DNA of 64,000 nt from Rubrivivax sp. (GTDB lineage Bacteria; Pseudomonadota; Gammaproteobacteria; Burkholderiales; Burkholderiaceae_C). The stretch spans positions 205,317 to 269,316 of the forward strand of contig JALHMT010000002.1 in assembly GCA_022843905.1 (NCBI GenBank), given 5' to 3'. Positions 24,153-32,736 of this stretch are shown here, one piece after another (the first letter of the stretch is position 1; every line of letters starts with the position of its first letter). Under the pieces are notes generated by a model, which did no database searches, was not told the DNA's origin, and was given only the letters and a program-made list of their open reading frames with translations. The translations under genes were made by a program, and so were the position numbers.

Positions 24153-24189
24153 GCTAAGGCCGCGGCCGCACGAAACCGGCGCCCGGCCC

Positions 24190-25170
24190 TCAGTGCGAAC
24201 CCCGTGGCGGGCTGGCGCCGGGCACGTCCCGGCAGTGCGCCAGGAAGGCAGCGGCGGCGCGCCCCAGCCGACGGTCGCGCCGTACCACGATGGCCAGCCT
24301 GCGTGCAGCGGTCGGCAGCCGCGTCTTCAGCTCCACCAGGGTGCCGGCCGCGATTTCGTCGGCCACGGTGTGGCGCGACAGGCAGGCCAGGCCGGCACCG
24401 GCGGCGGCCAGCCGCTTCAGCGCCTCGGTGCTGCCGAGCTCGAACTCCACGTGCAAGGGCCCCAGACGTGCCACCAGCCAGGCGTCGCTGGCCTGGCGCG
24501 TGCCCGAGCCCGGCTCGCGCAGGATCCACGCCGCCTCGGCCAGCTGGCGGTGGGTGGCGCTGCCGCGTGCCAGCGGGTGCGTGGGCGCGGCGACGATGAC
24601 CAGCTCGTCGCTGAGCCACGGCTGCACGCGCAGGTCGGCGTGCGCGGGCGGGCCTTCGATGAAGCCGAGGTCGACCTCCAGCCCCACCACCGCGGCGATC
24701 ACCTCGCTGGTGTTGGCGATCTTCAGCCGCACCGTGCTGTCGGGGTGGGCGAGCTTCCAGGCGGCGATCCAGGACGGCAGCAGGTACTCGCCGATGGTCA
24801 GGCTGGCGGCCAGCCGCAGGGGCGTGTGGTGCGGCGTCTCGAACAGGCCCTGCACCTCGGCCGCATGGTCGAGCAGCGCGATGGCCTGCGGCAGCAGCGC
24901 TTCGCCCTGCGGGTTGAGCACCAGACGGCGGCCGACGCGGTCGAAGAGCGGCTGGCCCATCAGCGATTCGAGTTCGGCCAGCGCGGTGCTGGCGGCCGAC
25001 TGCGAGCGCGCCACGCGCTGGGCCGCCGCCCGCGTGCTGCCGCTGCGGGCCGTGGCCACGAAGACCTCCAGCAGCCGCAGGTTCAGGCGCAGACGGCTGT
25101 CGACGCCGGGTTCGGCGACCGGCTCGGGAGCCCTGGGGAGAACCCTCGATCGATCTGATTTACCGGTCAT
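24190..25170 (-). CDS. LysR-type transcriptional regulator (divergent from soeABC)
   Basis: 326-aa LysR regulator: winged HTH with LNLRLLEVFVATARSGSTRA and SQSAASTALAELE, then an effector domain from about residue 105. The downstream Met (MTGKSD) is preferred over a start 18 codons earlier because the longer form would run into the promoter region of the divergent molybdoenzyme operon. It sits 72 bp from soeA and is the obvious candidate regulator. Similarity to CysB/CbbR-type sulfur or carbon regulators cannot be decided by eye. Confidence 0.87.
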   Translation of the reverse strand: MTGKSDRSRVLPRAPEPVAEPGVDSRLRLNLRLLEVFVATARSGSTRAAAQRVARSQSAASTALAELESLMGQPLFDRVGRRLVLNPQGEALLPQAIALLDHAAEVQGLFETPHHTPLRLAASLTIGEYLLPSWIAAWKLAHPDSTVRLKIANTSEVIAAVVGLEVDLGFIEGPPAHADLRVQPWLSDELVIVAAPTHPLARGSATHRQLAEAAWILREPGSGTRQASDAWLVARLGPLHVEFELGSTEALKRLAAAGAGLACLSRHTVADEIAAGTLVELKTRLPTAARRLAIVVRRDRRLGRAAAAFLAHCRDVPGASPPRGSH

Positions 25171-25214
25171 GTTGAGCGGGATTATGCGCTTCGCCTTTTC
25201 ACGCACGGCCCGCA

Positions 25215-25228
25215 GAATAAGCATATTC
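25215..25228. promoter_or_regulatory. Candidate LysR operator upstream of soeA
   Basis: Within the 72-bp divergent gap the inverted repeat GAATA-N4-TATTC occurs immediately before the AGGAG Shine-Dalgarno of soeA. It contains the AT-rich dyad expected of a LysR box. Repression or activation cannot be told. Confidence 0.4.
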
Positions 25229-25242
25229 CAGGAGCGTGCCGC

Positions 25243-28182
25243 GTGTTCAAGTTCCTTTCGTCAGAACCCTTGCATGACCCGCTGGCCCGGCCCGACGCCG
25301 GTGCCGCCACCGAGGTCAAGTGCACCACCTGCTACATGTGCGCCTGCCGCTGCGGCATCCGCGTGCACTTGCGCGAGGGCGCCGACGGCCCCGAGGTGCG
25401 CTACATCGACGGCAACCCCGACCACCCGATCAACAAGGGCGTGATCTGCGCCAAGGGCAGCGCCGGCATCATGAAGCAGGTGTCGCCGGCGCGGCTGACG
25501 CAGCCGCTGCTGCGCAAGCCGGGCACCGAGCGCGGCGCCGGCGAGTTCGAGCCCATCAGCTGGGAACGCACCTTCGAGATCCTGACGGAGCGGCTGCAGA
25601 AGATCCGCAGCACCGACCCCAAGAAGTTCGCCCTCTTCACCGGCCGCGACCAGATGCAGGCGCTGACCGGCCTCTTCGCGCGCCAGTTCGGCACGCCCAA
25701 CTACGCGGCGCACGGCGGCTTCTGCTCGGTGAACATGGCCGCCGGCATGATCTACACGATCGGCGGCAGCTTCTGGGAGTTCGGCGGGCCCGACCTCGAA
25801 CGCGCCAAGCTCTTCGTGATGATCGGCACTGCCGAGGACCACCACAGCAACCCGCTGAAGATGGCGCTCGGCCAGTTCAAGCGCGAGGGCGGCCGCTTCA
25901 TCTCCATCAACCCCGTGCGCACCGGTTATTCGGCCATCGCCGACGAGTGGATCCCCATCCGCCCCGGCACCGACGGCGCGCTGTTCATGGCGCTGATGCA
26001 AGTGCTGATCGAGAAGGACCTCGTCGACCGGCCCTTCCTGCAGCGCTTCACCAACGCGCCGCAGCTGGTGCTGCTGGACGAAGGCGAGCGCGAAGGCCTG
26101 TTCGCCTTCGACCCCGAGCGCGGCGTGCCCGGCGACGGCCGCAACCCGCACAACAAGCTGGTGTGGGACACGGTCAGCGGCCGTGCACTGCCGGCCTACC
26201 CCGAGGGCATCGCCGAGGGCATGAGCCCGGCGCTGGAAGGCCACTACGTGCTGCCCGACGGCTCGCGCGTGGCGCCCAGCTTCCAGCTGCTGCGCGACCG
26301 TGTGGCCACGTGCACGCCCGAGTGGGCCGAGAAGATCACCGGCATCCCGGCCGCGCGCATCCGCAAGCTCGCCGAAGAGCTGGGCCACGCCGCCTTCCAG
26401 CAGGCCTTCGAGATGCCCATCCCCTGGACCGACGCCTGGGGCAAGGAACACCCGACCACCACCGGCCGCCCGGTGGCCTTCCACGCCATGCGCGGCCTGG
26501 CGGCGCACAGCAACGGTTTCCAGACGGTGCGCGCCCTGGCCGTGATGATGAGCCTGCTGGGCACCATCGACCGCCCCGGCGGCTTCCGCCACAAGGCACC
26601 TTATCCGCGGCACATCGTGCCCAACTACCGGGCCTTCAACGACCCGACGATGATCCAGCCCAACACGCCGCTGAACGCGGCGCCGCTGGGCTTCCCGGCG
26701 CACCCCGAGGAACTGGCGGTCGACGCCAACGGCGGGCCCATCCGCATCGACCACGCGTTCTCGTGGGAGCACCCGCTCTCGGCGCACGGGCTGATGCACA
26801 ACGTCATCACCAATGCCGTCAAGGGCGACCCCTACCGCATCGACACGCTGCTGATCTTCATGGCCAACATGGCCTGGAACAGCACCATGAACACGATGGC
26901 GGTGCGCGAGATGCTCAACCGCAAGGGCGAGGACGGCGAGTACGCCATTCCCTTCCTGGTGGTGTGCGACGCCTTCCAGAGCGAGACGGTGGCCTTCGCC
27001 GACCTCGTGCTGCCCGACACGACGTACCTGGAACGGCACGACGTGATGAGCATGCTCGACCGGCCCATCAGCGAGTTCGACGGCCCGGTCGACTCGGTGC
27101 GCGTGCCGGTGGTCAAGCCGCTGGGCGAGTGCAAGCCCTTCCAGGAAGTGCTGGTCGAACTGGCCACGCGGCTGAAGTTCCCGGCCTTCACCACGCCCGA
27201 GGGCGGGCGCAAGTTCCAGGACTACCCCGACTTCGTCGTCAACTTCCAGCCGGCCCCGGGCATCGGCTTCCTGATGGGCTGGCGCGGCAAGGACGGCACC
27301 AGCCACCTGCGCGGCGAACCCAACCCGAAGCAGTGGGAGATGTACGCGAAGAACAACTGCGTGTTCCAGTACCACATGCCCGAGGGCATGCACTACATGC
27401 GCAACTGGAACCGCGCGTATCTCGACTTCGCGAAGGAGAAGGGCTGGCGGCAGAAGAACGACCCGGTGCAGCTGGCCCTCTACAGCGACACGCTGCAGAG
27501 CTTCCGCCTGGCCGCCCAGGGCAAGAGTACTTGCCGGCAGCCGCCCGACCATCTGCGCGAGCGCATCGCCACCTACTTCGACCCGCTGCCCTTCTGGTAT
27601 GCACCGCTGGAGCAGGCCTGCACCGACACCAGCGCCTACCCGCTGGCCGCCATCACGCAGCGCCCGATGGCGATGTACCACTCCTGGGATTCGCAGAACG
27701 CCTGGCTGCGGCAGATCCACAGCCACAACTACCTGCACGTCAGCCCCGTCACGGCGCAGGCCGCGGGCATCGCCGACGGCGGCTGGGCCTGGGTCGAAAG
27801 CCGCTGGGGCCGCGTGCGCTGCATGCTGCGCTACAGCGAGGCGGTGGAGCCCGGTACCGTGTGGACCTGGAACGCCATCGGCAAGGCCAGTGGCGCCTGG
27901 ATGCTGGCGCCCGGCGCCGACGAGTCGCGCAAGGGCTTCCTGCTGAACCACCTCATCAGCGAGGAACTGCCGATGCCCGGCACGCCCGCCGGCACCATCA
28001 GCAACAGCGACCCCATCACCGGCCAGGCCGGCTGGTACGACGTGCGCGTGCGCCTGGTGCCGGCCGAACCCGGCGAGCCCGAAGAGAGCTCGCCGCAGGT
28101 TGCGGCCACCCCCCGCGTGCCTGGCGTGCGCGGTGGTGCCCAGGCCGTGATGACCTATTTCGCAGGAAAGAAGAAGCCATGA
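25243..28182 (+). CDS. soeA: Sulfite dehydrogenase SoeA-like molybdopterin oxidoreductase
   Basis: 979-aa catalytic subunit of the DMSO-reductase superfamily. The N-terminal [4Fe-4S] ligands are C30-x2-C33-x3-C37 and C69 (GVICAKG), and the probable Mo ligand is C161 in HGGFCSVNMAAG. There is no twin-arginine signal, so the enzyme is cytoplasmic, as for SoeABC. Length, cytoplasmic location and the following four-cluster FeS and NrfD-type subunits fit SoeABC, which oxidises sulfite to sulfate and feeds the quinone pool. The nearby xsc provides the sulfite source. The GTG start has AGGAG upstream. Alternative: another cytoplasmic-facing reductase of the same family. Confidence 0.82.
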   Translation: MFKFLSSEPLHDPLARPDAGAATEVKCTTCYMCACRCGIRVHLREGADGPEVRYIDGNPDHPINKGVICAKGSAGIMKQVSPARLTQPLLRKPGTERGAGEFEPISWERTFEILTERLQKIRSTDPKKFALFTGRDQMQALTGLFARQFGTPNYAAHGGFCSVNMAAGMIYTIGGSFWEFGGPDLERAKLFVMIGTAEDHHSNPLKMALGQFKREGGRFISINPVRTGYSAIADEWIPIRPGTDGALFMALMQVLIEKDLVDRPFLQRFTNAPQLVLLDEGEREGLFAFDPERGVPGDGRNPHNKLVWDTVSGRALPAYPEGIAEGMSPALEGHYVLPDGSRVAPSFQLLRDRVATCTPEWAEKITGIPAARIRKLAEELGHAAFQQAFEMPIPWTDAWGKEHPTTTGRPVAFHAMRGLAAHSNGFQTVRALAVMMSLLGTIDRPGGFRHKAPYPRHIVPNYRAFNDPTMIQPNTPLNAAPLGFPAHPEELAVDANGGPIRIDHAFSWEHPLSAHGLMHNVITNAVKGDPYRIDTLLIFMANMAWNSTMNTMAVREMLNRKGEDGEYAIPFLVVCDAFQSETVAFADLVLPDTTYLERHDVMSMLDRPISEFDGPVDSVRVPVVKPLGECKPFQEVLVELATRLKFPAFTTPEGGRKFQDYPDFVVNFQPAPGIGFLMGWRGKDGTSHLRGEPNPKQWEMYAKNNCVFQYHMPEGMHYMRNWNRAYLDFAKEKGWRQKNDPVQLALYSDTLQSFRLAAQGKSTCRQPPDHLRERIATYFDPLPFWYAPLEQACTDTSAYPLAAITQRPMAMYHSWDSQNAWLRQIHSHNYLHVSPVTAQAAGIADGGWAWVESRWGRVRCMLRYSEAVEPGTVWTWNAIGKASGAWMLAPGADESRKGFLLNHLISEELPMPGTPAGTISNSDPITGQAGWYDVRVRLVPAEPGEPEESSPQVAATPRVPGVRGGAQAVMTYFAGKKKP

Positions 28183-28847
28183 GCAGCGTCGCCGCTCCCC
28201 AGGAGACCCTGGCCAAGCAACTGGCCCTGGTCATCGACCTCAACGTCTGCGTCGGCTGCCATGCCTGCGTGACGAGTTGCAAGCAGTGGAACACCTCGGG
28301 CAGCGCCGGCCCGCTGGCCGACCTCAACGCCTACGGCGCCGAGCCCACGGGCACCTTCTTCAACCGCGTGCAGACCTACGAGGCCGGCGAGTTCCCGCTG
28401 TCCGACACGGTGCACCTGCCCAAGAGCTGCCTGCACTGCGCCGACCCGCCCTGCGTGCCGGTGTGCCCCACCGGCGCCAGCTACAAGCGCAAGGAAGACG
28501 GCATCGTGCTGGTCGACTTCGACAAGTGCATCGGGTGCAAGTACTGCGCCTGGGCCTGCCCCTACGGCGCGCGCGAGCTCGACGAAGAGCGCCAGGTGAT
28601 GACCAAGTGCACCCTCTGCGTCGACCGCATCTACGACGAGCATCTGCCCGTGGCCGACCGCAAGCCGGCCTGCGTGAAGGCCTGCCCGACCGGTGCGCGC
28701 CTGTTCGGCGACGTCAACGACCCCGCGTCGGAAGTCAGCCAGGCCATCCGCGAGCGTGGCGGCTACGAACTGATGCCCGAATGGGACACGAAGCCGGCCA
28801 ACCGCTACCTGCCGCGGCGCACAGCCACGGCGGAAGGACAGAAGTGA
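28179..28847 (+). CDS. soeB: Four-cluster iron-sulfur subunit SoeB
   Basis: 222-aa ferredoxin-type electron-transfer subunit of the DmsB/PsrB class linking the molybdenum subunit to the membrane subunit. Four cysteine clusters are visible: CVGCHACVTSC, CLHCADPPCVPVCP, CIGCKYCAWACP, and CTLC with CVKACP. Translation is coupled to soeA by an ATGA overlap. No signal peptide, consistent with a cytoplasmic complex. Confidence 0.87.
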   Translation: MSSVAAPQETLAKQLALVIDLNVCVGCHACVTSCKQWNTSGSAGPLADLNAYGAEPTGTFFNRVQTYEAGEFPLSDTVHLPKSCLHCADPPCVPVCPTGASYKRKEDGIVLVDFDKCIGCKYCAWACPYGARELDEERQVMTKCTLCVDRIYDEHLPVADRKPACVKACPTGARLFGDVNDPASEVSQAIRERGGYELMPEWDTKPANRYLPRRTATAEGQK

Positions 28848-29761
28848 ACCCCGCCTGGTCCGTCATCGTCTTCACGACCGTCGCCGGGGCGGCGCAGGGG
28901 CTGGTCGTCGTGCTGGCCTTGGCTCGCTTGTTCGGCGTCGAGGTTTCGGCCGGCTTCGAGAGCCGGGCGCTGGGGCTGTCGCTGGTCATGCTGATCATCG
29001 GCCTGGGCTCGTCCTTCCTGCACCTGGGCCGGCCCGAACGCGCCTGGCGCGCGATGATGATGTGGCGCACCTCGTGGCTGTCGCGCGAGGTCATCGTGCT
29101 GCCGGCCTTCATCGCCGCCGTGGCCGTGTGGTGGTGGCTGGGGGCGCGCACGCCGGCAGCGTGGCTGGTGCTGTGCCTGGTGCTGTCGCTGGCGTTGTGG
29201 TGGTGCACGGCGATGATCTATGCCTGCCTGCGCTTCATCGCGGAATGGGCGCATCCGTTGACGAACGCCGGCTTCCTGCTCATCGGCCTGAGTTCCGGCG
29301 CCATCCTGGCCGGCGCGCTGGCCGCGCTGGGCGGTGAAGCGGCGCTGCTGCGCGCTCTGGCGCCCTGGGCGCTGGTCGCCACCGTGGCGGCCTGGGCGGT
29401 GCGCTTCATGGCGCTGCGCCGCAACGCCACGCTGGTGCCGAAGTCGACGCTGCAGTCGGCCACCGGCATCCGCAGCGCCAAGCTGAAGCAGACGTCGATG
29501 GGCATGTCGGCCGGCGCCTTCAACACGCGCGAGTTCTTCCACGGCCGCACGGCCGCGGTGCTGAAGCAGGTGAAGCTCGCCTGCATCGTGCTGACCTTCG
29601 CGCTGCCCACCGTGCTGCTGCTGTGGGCGCAGACAGGCCCCGGCGCGGCACCCTGGCTGCTGGCGTTGCTGCTGCAGGCGCCGGGGCTGCTGGCCGAGCG
29701 CTGGTTCTTCTTCGCGCAGGCGCGCCACCCGCAGAACCTGTACTACCAGGTCGTGTCCTGA
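28844..29761 (+). CDS. soeC: Membrane anchor subunit SoeC (DmsC/NrfD class)
   Basis: 305-aa integral membrane protein with about eight hydrophobic segments, DmsC-like, that would pass electrons to quinone. Family features include GSSFLHLGRPERAWRA (first loop, conserved His-Leu-Gly-Arg-Pro) and SWLSREV. The GTG start overlaps the soeB stop as GTGA. It completes the soeABC operon. Confidence 0.86.
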   Translation: MNPAWSVIVFTTVAGAAQGLVVVLALARLFGVEVSAGFESRALGLSLVMLIIGLGSSFLHLGRPERAWRAMMMWRTSWLSREVIVLPAFIAAVAVWWWLGARTPAAWLVLCLVLSLALWWCTAMIYACLRFIAEWAHPLTNAGFLLIGLSSGAILAGALAALGGEAALLRALAPWALVATVAAWAVRFMALRRNATLVPKSTLQSATGIRSAKLKQTSMGMSAGAFNTREFFHGRTAAVLKQVKLACIVLTFALPTVLLLWAQTGPGAAPWLLALLLQAPGLLAERWFFFAQARHPQNLYYQVVS

Positions 29762-29817
29762 GGCGCGGGCAGGGGACTCCACCGGCCGCCGCGCGGCCCG
29801 GTGATATCGTGGTCCCG

Positions 29818-30798
29818 ATGTCTTCCGAACCCGCGTCCGACCCTGCGCCCGCTGTAGGGTCTCCCGCTGCGGAAGGACGCATGGACGCTGCCCGGCGTCA
29901 TGCCGCCACCTGGCACCCGACCTCGCGCGCGCTGCTCTGGAGCACGGGGGCGGGCCTGTGCTTCAGCCTGCTCAACGCCCTGGCGCGCGACCTCTCGCTG
30001 CAGCTCGACCCGATGCAGGCGCAGTTCCTGCGCTACCTGTTCGGCATCGCCGTGCTGCTGCCCTTCATCCTGCGCTCGGGGCTGGGCTCGGGCCTGCGCG
30101 CCTACTGGCCGCGCGACATCCGCGGGCAGTTCCTGCGCGGCGCGGTGCACACCGTGGGCCTGGTGCTGTGGTTCCTGGCGCTGCCGCACATCTCGCTGGC
30201 CGACACCACCGCCCTGGGCTTCACCGGTCCCATCTTCATCATGGTCGGCGCCTACCTGTTCCTCAAGGAGCCGATGCGCTGGGAGCGCTGGCTGGCCACC
30301 GCCCTCGGCTTCGCCGGCGTGCTGATCGTGGTGGCACCCCAGCTGTCCGGCAGCGGCGGCTTCTGGCACCTGGTGATGCTGGCCTCGGCACCGGTCTTCG
30401 CCGCGTCCTTCCTGCTCACCAAGGCCCTCACGCGCCACGAGACGCCGGGCGTCATCGTGCTGTGGCAGGCCATCAGCGTGACCTTGTTCAGCCTGCCGAT
30501 GGCCATCCTCACCTGGCAGGCCCCCACCGCCTGGCAGTGGGCCGGCTTCGCGCTGGCAGGCCTGCTCGGCAGCCTGGGCCACTACTGCCTGACGCGCAGC
30601 TTCAGCGCGGCCGACATTTCGGCGACGCAGTCGCTGAAGTTCCTGGAACTGGTGTGGGCCGTGCTGCTGGGCTGGCTGATCTTCGCCGACCTGCCGACGC
30701 AGAGCACGCTGATCGGCGGCGTGGTGATCTGCGCCGCCACGCTGTGGGTGGCGCATCGCGAGCGCCGGCCGGTGCCGCTGGCCGAACAAAGCCCCTGA
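29818..30798 (+). CDS. EamA/DMT-family membrane transporter
   Basis: 326-aa drug/metabolite transporter with ten hydrophobic segments in two EamA repeats (first from about residue 35, second from about 185). An exporter of unknown substrate; in this location it could serve sulfur compounds, but that is speculation. The start lies 56 bp after soeC on the same strand; a second Met 21 codons later is also possible. A perfect palindrome follows the stop. Confidence 0.85.
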   Translation: MSSEPASDPAPAVGSPAAEGRMDAARRHAATWHPTSRALLWSTGAGLCFSLLNALARDLSLQLDPMQAQFLRYLFGIAVLLPFILRSGLGSGLRAYWPRDIRGQFLRGAVHTVGLVLWFLALPHISLADTTALGFTGPIFIMVGAYLFLKEPMRWERWLATALGFAGVLIVVAPQLSGSGGFWHLVMLASAPVFAASFLLTKALTRHETPGVIVLWQAISVTLFSLPMAILTWQAPTAWQWAGFALAGLLGSLGHYCLTRSFSAADISATQSLKFLELVWAVLLGWLIFADLPTQSTLIGGVVICAATLWVAHRERRPVPLAEQSP

Positions 30799-30813
30799 GC
30801 GGCGCGGCGTGGG

Positions 30814-30837
30814 GGATCCCGGCGCGCGCCGGGATCC
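30814..30837. terminator. Perfect 24-bp palindrome after the EamA gene
   Basis: The sequence GGATCCCGGCGC followed by its exact complement begins 15 nt after the EamA stop. It would form a very stable GC hairpin in RNA from either strand. There is no T tract. It is best read as a transcript-end hairpin between the EamA and antiporter genes. Confidence 0.55.
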
Positions 30838-30938
30838 TGAATGCACCGAGAATGTCCGGGTGCCGCCCCCTCGCAGGGTGTCAACGCGGCGCGGCAATCT
30901 TCCCGCCCTCCAGCCAGCCCAGTCGACCGCCTCTGACG

Positions 30939-32621
30939 ATGCACGCCCACATGCCCTTGGTGATCACCCTGGCCGCCGCTCTCGGGCTGGCGCTGGTGCT
31001 GGGCTTCGTGGCGGCGCGGCTGAACATCCCGGCGCTGGTGGGCTATCTGGCCGCTGGCGTGCTGCTGGGTCCCCACACGCCGGGCTTCGTGGCCGACATC
31101 GACCTGGCGTCGCAGCTGGCCGAGATCGGCGTGATGCTGCTGATGTTCGGCGTCGGCCTGCACTTCTCCATCGACGACCTGATGGCCGTGCGCAAGATCG
31201 CCGTTCCCGGCGCCGTGGTGCAGATGGCGGTGGCCACGGCGATGGGCGCAGCCCTGGCCACCTGGTGGGGCTGGTCGCCGGCGGGGGCGCTGGTGTTCGG
31301 CATCTCGCTGTCGGTGGCCAGCACGGTGGTGCTGCTGCGCGCGCTGGAGGCGCGCGGCCTGCTGGACAGCCAGAACGGCCGCATCGCGGTCGGCTGGCTG
31401 ATCGTCGAGGACCTCGCGATGGTGCTGGTGCTGGTGCTGCTGCCGTCGCTGGTCGAGCTGCAGACCGGCGGCAGCGGCGATGGCCTGTGGACCACGCTGG
31501 TGCAGACCCTGCTGGCCGTCGGCGCCTTCGTCGCGGTGATGCTTCTCGCCGGCCGGCGCGTGCTGCCCTGGCTGCTGTGGCACATCAGCAAGACCGGCTC
31601 GCGCGAACTGTTCACGTTGTGCGTGATGGCGGTGGCGGTGAGCATCGCCTACGGCGCCTCGGCGCTGTTCGGCGTCTCGGTGGCGCTGGGTGCCTTCTTT
31701 GCCGGCCTGGTGCTGCGCGAGTCGGAGTTCAGCCACCGCGCGGCGCAGGAGTCGCTGCCCTTCCGCGACGCCTTCGCGGTGTTGTTCTTCGTCTCGGTGG
31801 GCATGTTGTTCGACCCCCTGGTGCTGGTCGACCGGCCGCTCCAGGTGCTGGCCGTCACCGCCATCATCATGCTCGGCAAGTCGCTGGCGGCGGCAGGCTT
31901 GGTGCTGGCGCTGCGGTACCCGTTGAACACGGCGCTGACGGTGTCCGCCAGCCTGGCGCAGATCGGCGAGTTCTCCTTCATCCTGGTGGCCATGGGGGGC
32001 AAGTTGAACGTGCTGCCGCCCGAGGCGCAAAGCCTGGTGGTGGCCGGAGCGCTGCTGTCCATCGCGATGAACCCGCTGCTGTTTTCGGCGGTGGAGCCGG
32101 CCCGCCGCTGGGTGCTGCAGCGTTCGCTGTTGGCGCGCCGCCTGGAAAGCCGCGACGATCCGCTGGCCGAGCTGCCCATGAGCACCGACCGCAAGTACCT
32201 GGCGCGCCAGGTCGTGCTGGTGGGCCACGGCCTGGTGGGCCAGCGCATCGCGCAGGCGCTGGCCGAGCGCAGCATTCCCTTCGTGGTGGTGGAGCAGAAC
32301 CGCGAGCGCGTCGAGGCGCTGCGTGCCGCCGGCATCCCCGCCGTCTATGGCAACGCGGCGGAACCCGAGGTGCTGGTGCAGGCCCACATCGCCGAGGCCG
32401 GCATGCTGGTGGTGGCGGCGTCCGAGAGCACCGACGTGCGCCCGATGATCCAGACCGCGCGCACCCTCAACCCCGACATCCCGGTGGTGGTACGCGCGCC
32501 CAACGAGGAAGAGGCCGGCTACCTGATCGCCGAAGGTGCGCAGCAGGCCGTGCACGCCAAGGGCGCGCTGGCCGAGGTGATGCTGCGCGAGGTGCTGGCA
32601 GGAGTGGCTGCCAAGGAGTGA
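30939..32621 (+). CDS. CPA2-family cation/proton antiporter with TrkA-N domain
   Basis: 560-aa monovalent cation:proton antiporter of the KefB/YbaL type. Residues 1-390 hold about twelve membrane segments (opening LVITLAAALGLALVLGF, GYLAAGVLLGPHTPG). From about residue 415 a Rossmann TrkA-N domain follows (QVVLVGHGLVGQRIAQALAE, then VYGNAAEPEVL), which binds NAD(H) or similar and gates transport. Probably potassium or sodium efflux. Its own promoter is expected in the 100 bp after the palindrome; none is obvious. Confidence 0.9.
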   Translation: MHAHMPLVITLAAALGLALVLGFVAARLNIPALVGYLAAGVLLGPHTPGFVADIDLASQLAEIGVMLLMFGVGLHFSIDDLMAVRKIAVPGAVVQMAVATAMGAALATWWGWSPAGALVFGISLSVASTVVLLRALEARGLLDSQNGRIAVGWLIVEDLAMVLVLVLLPSLVELQTGGSGDGLWTTLVQTLLAVGAFVAVMLLAGRRVLPWLLWHISKTGSRELFTLCVMAVAVSIAYGASALFGVSVALGAFFAGLVLRESEFSHRAAQESLPFRDAFAVLFFVSVGMLFDPLVLVDRPLQVLAVTAIIMLGKSLAAAGLVLALRYPLNTALTVSASLAQIGEFSFILVAMGGKLNVLPPEAQSLVVAGALLSIAMNPLLFSAVEPARRWVLQRSLLARRLESRDDPLAELPMSTDRKYLARQVVLVGHGLVGQRIAQALAERSIPFVVVEQNRERVEALRAAGIPAVYGNAAEPEVLVQAHIAEAGMLVVAASESTDVRPMIQTARTLNPDIPVVVRAPNEEEAGYLIAEGAQQAVHAKGALAEVMLREVLAGVAAKE

Positions 32622-32736
32622 AGGTCCGCAGCGGCGCAGGGCGGGACTGCGGGAATGCCACGGCTGTCCCGCTGCCGCCGTCGCGGACAATGCGCTGCCG
32701 CGGGCTCGCCGCGGAGCTGCCGCGAAGCCGACTGCC

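Noticed and set aside
25261..27951. An 896-residue minus-strand open frame opposite soeA
   Set aside because: Antisense of a confidently identified gene with low-complexity composition.
25243..28182. soeA as a formate dehydrogenase or polysulfide/thiosulfate reductase
   Set aside because: No TAT signal, which argues against periplasmic polysulfide or thiosulfate reductases. Neighbouring subunits and the sulfite-producing xsc fit SoeABC better. A phylogenetic check would be decisive.
29818..29880. A later start (Met22) for the EamA protein
   Set aside because: Both starts are possible. The earlier one was kept because it leaves a normal gap after soeC; the choice does not alter the membrane part.
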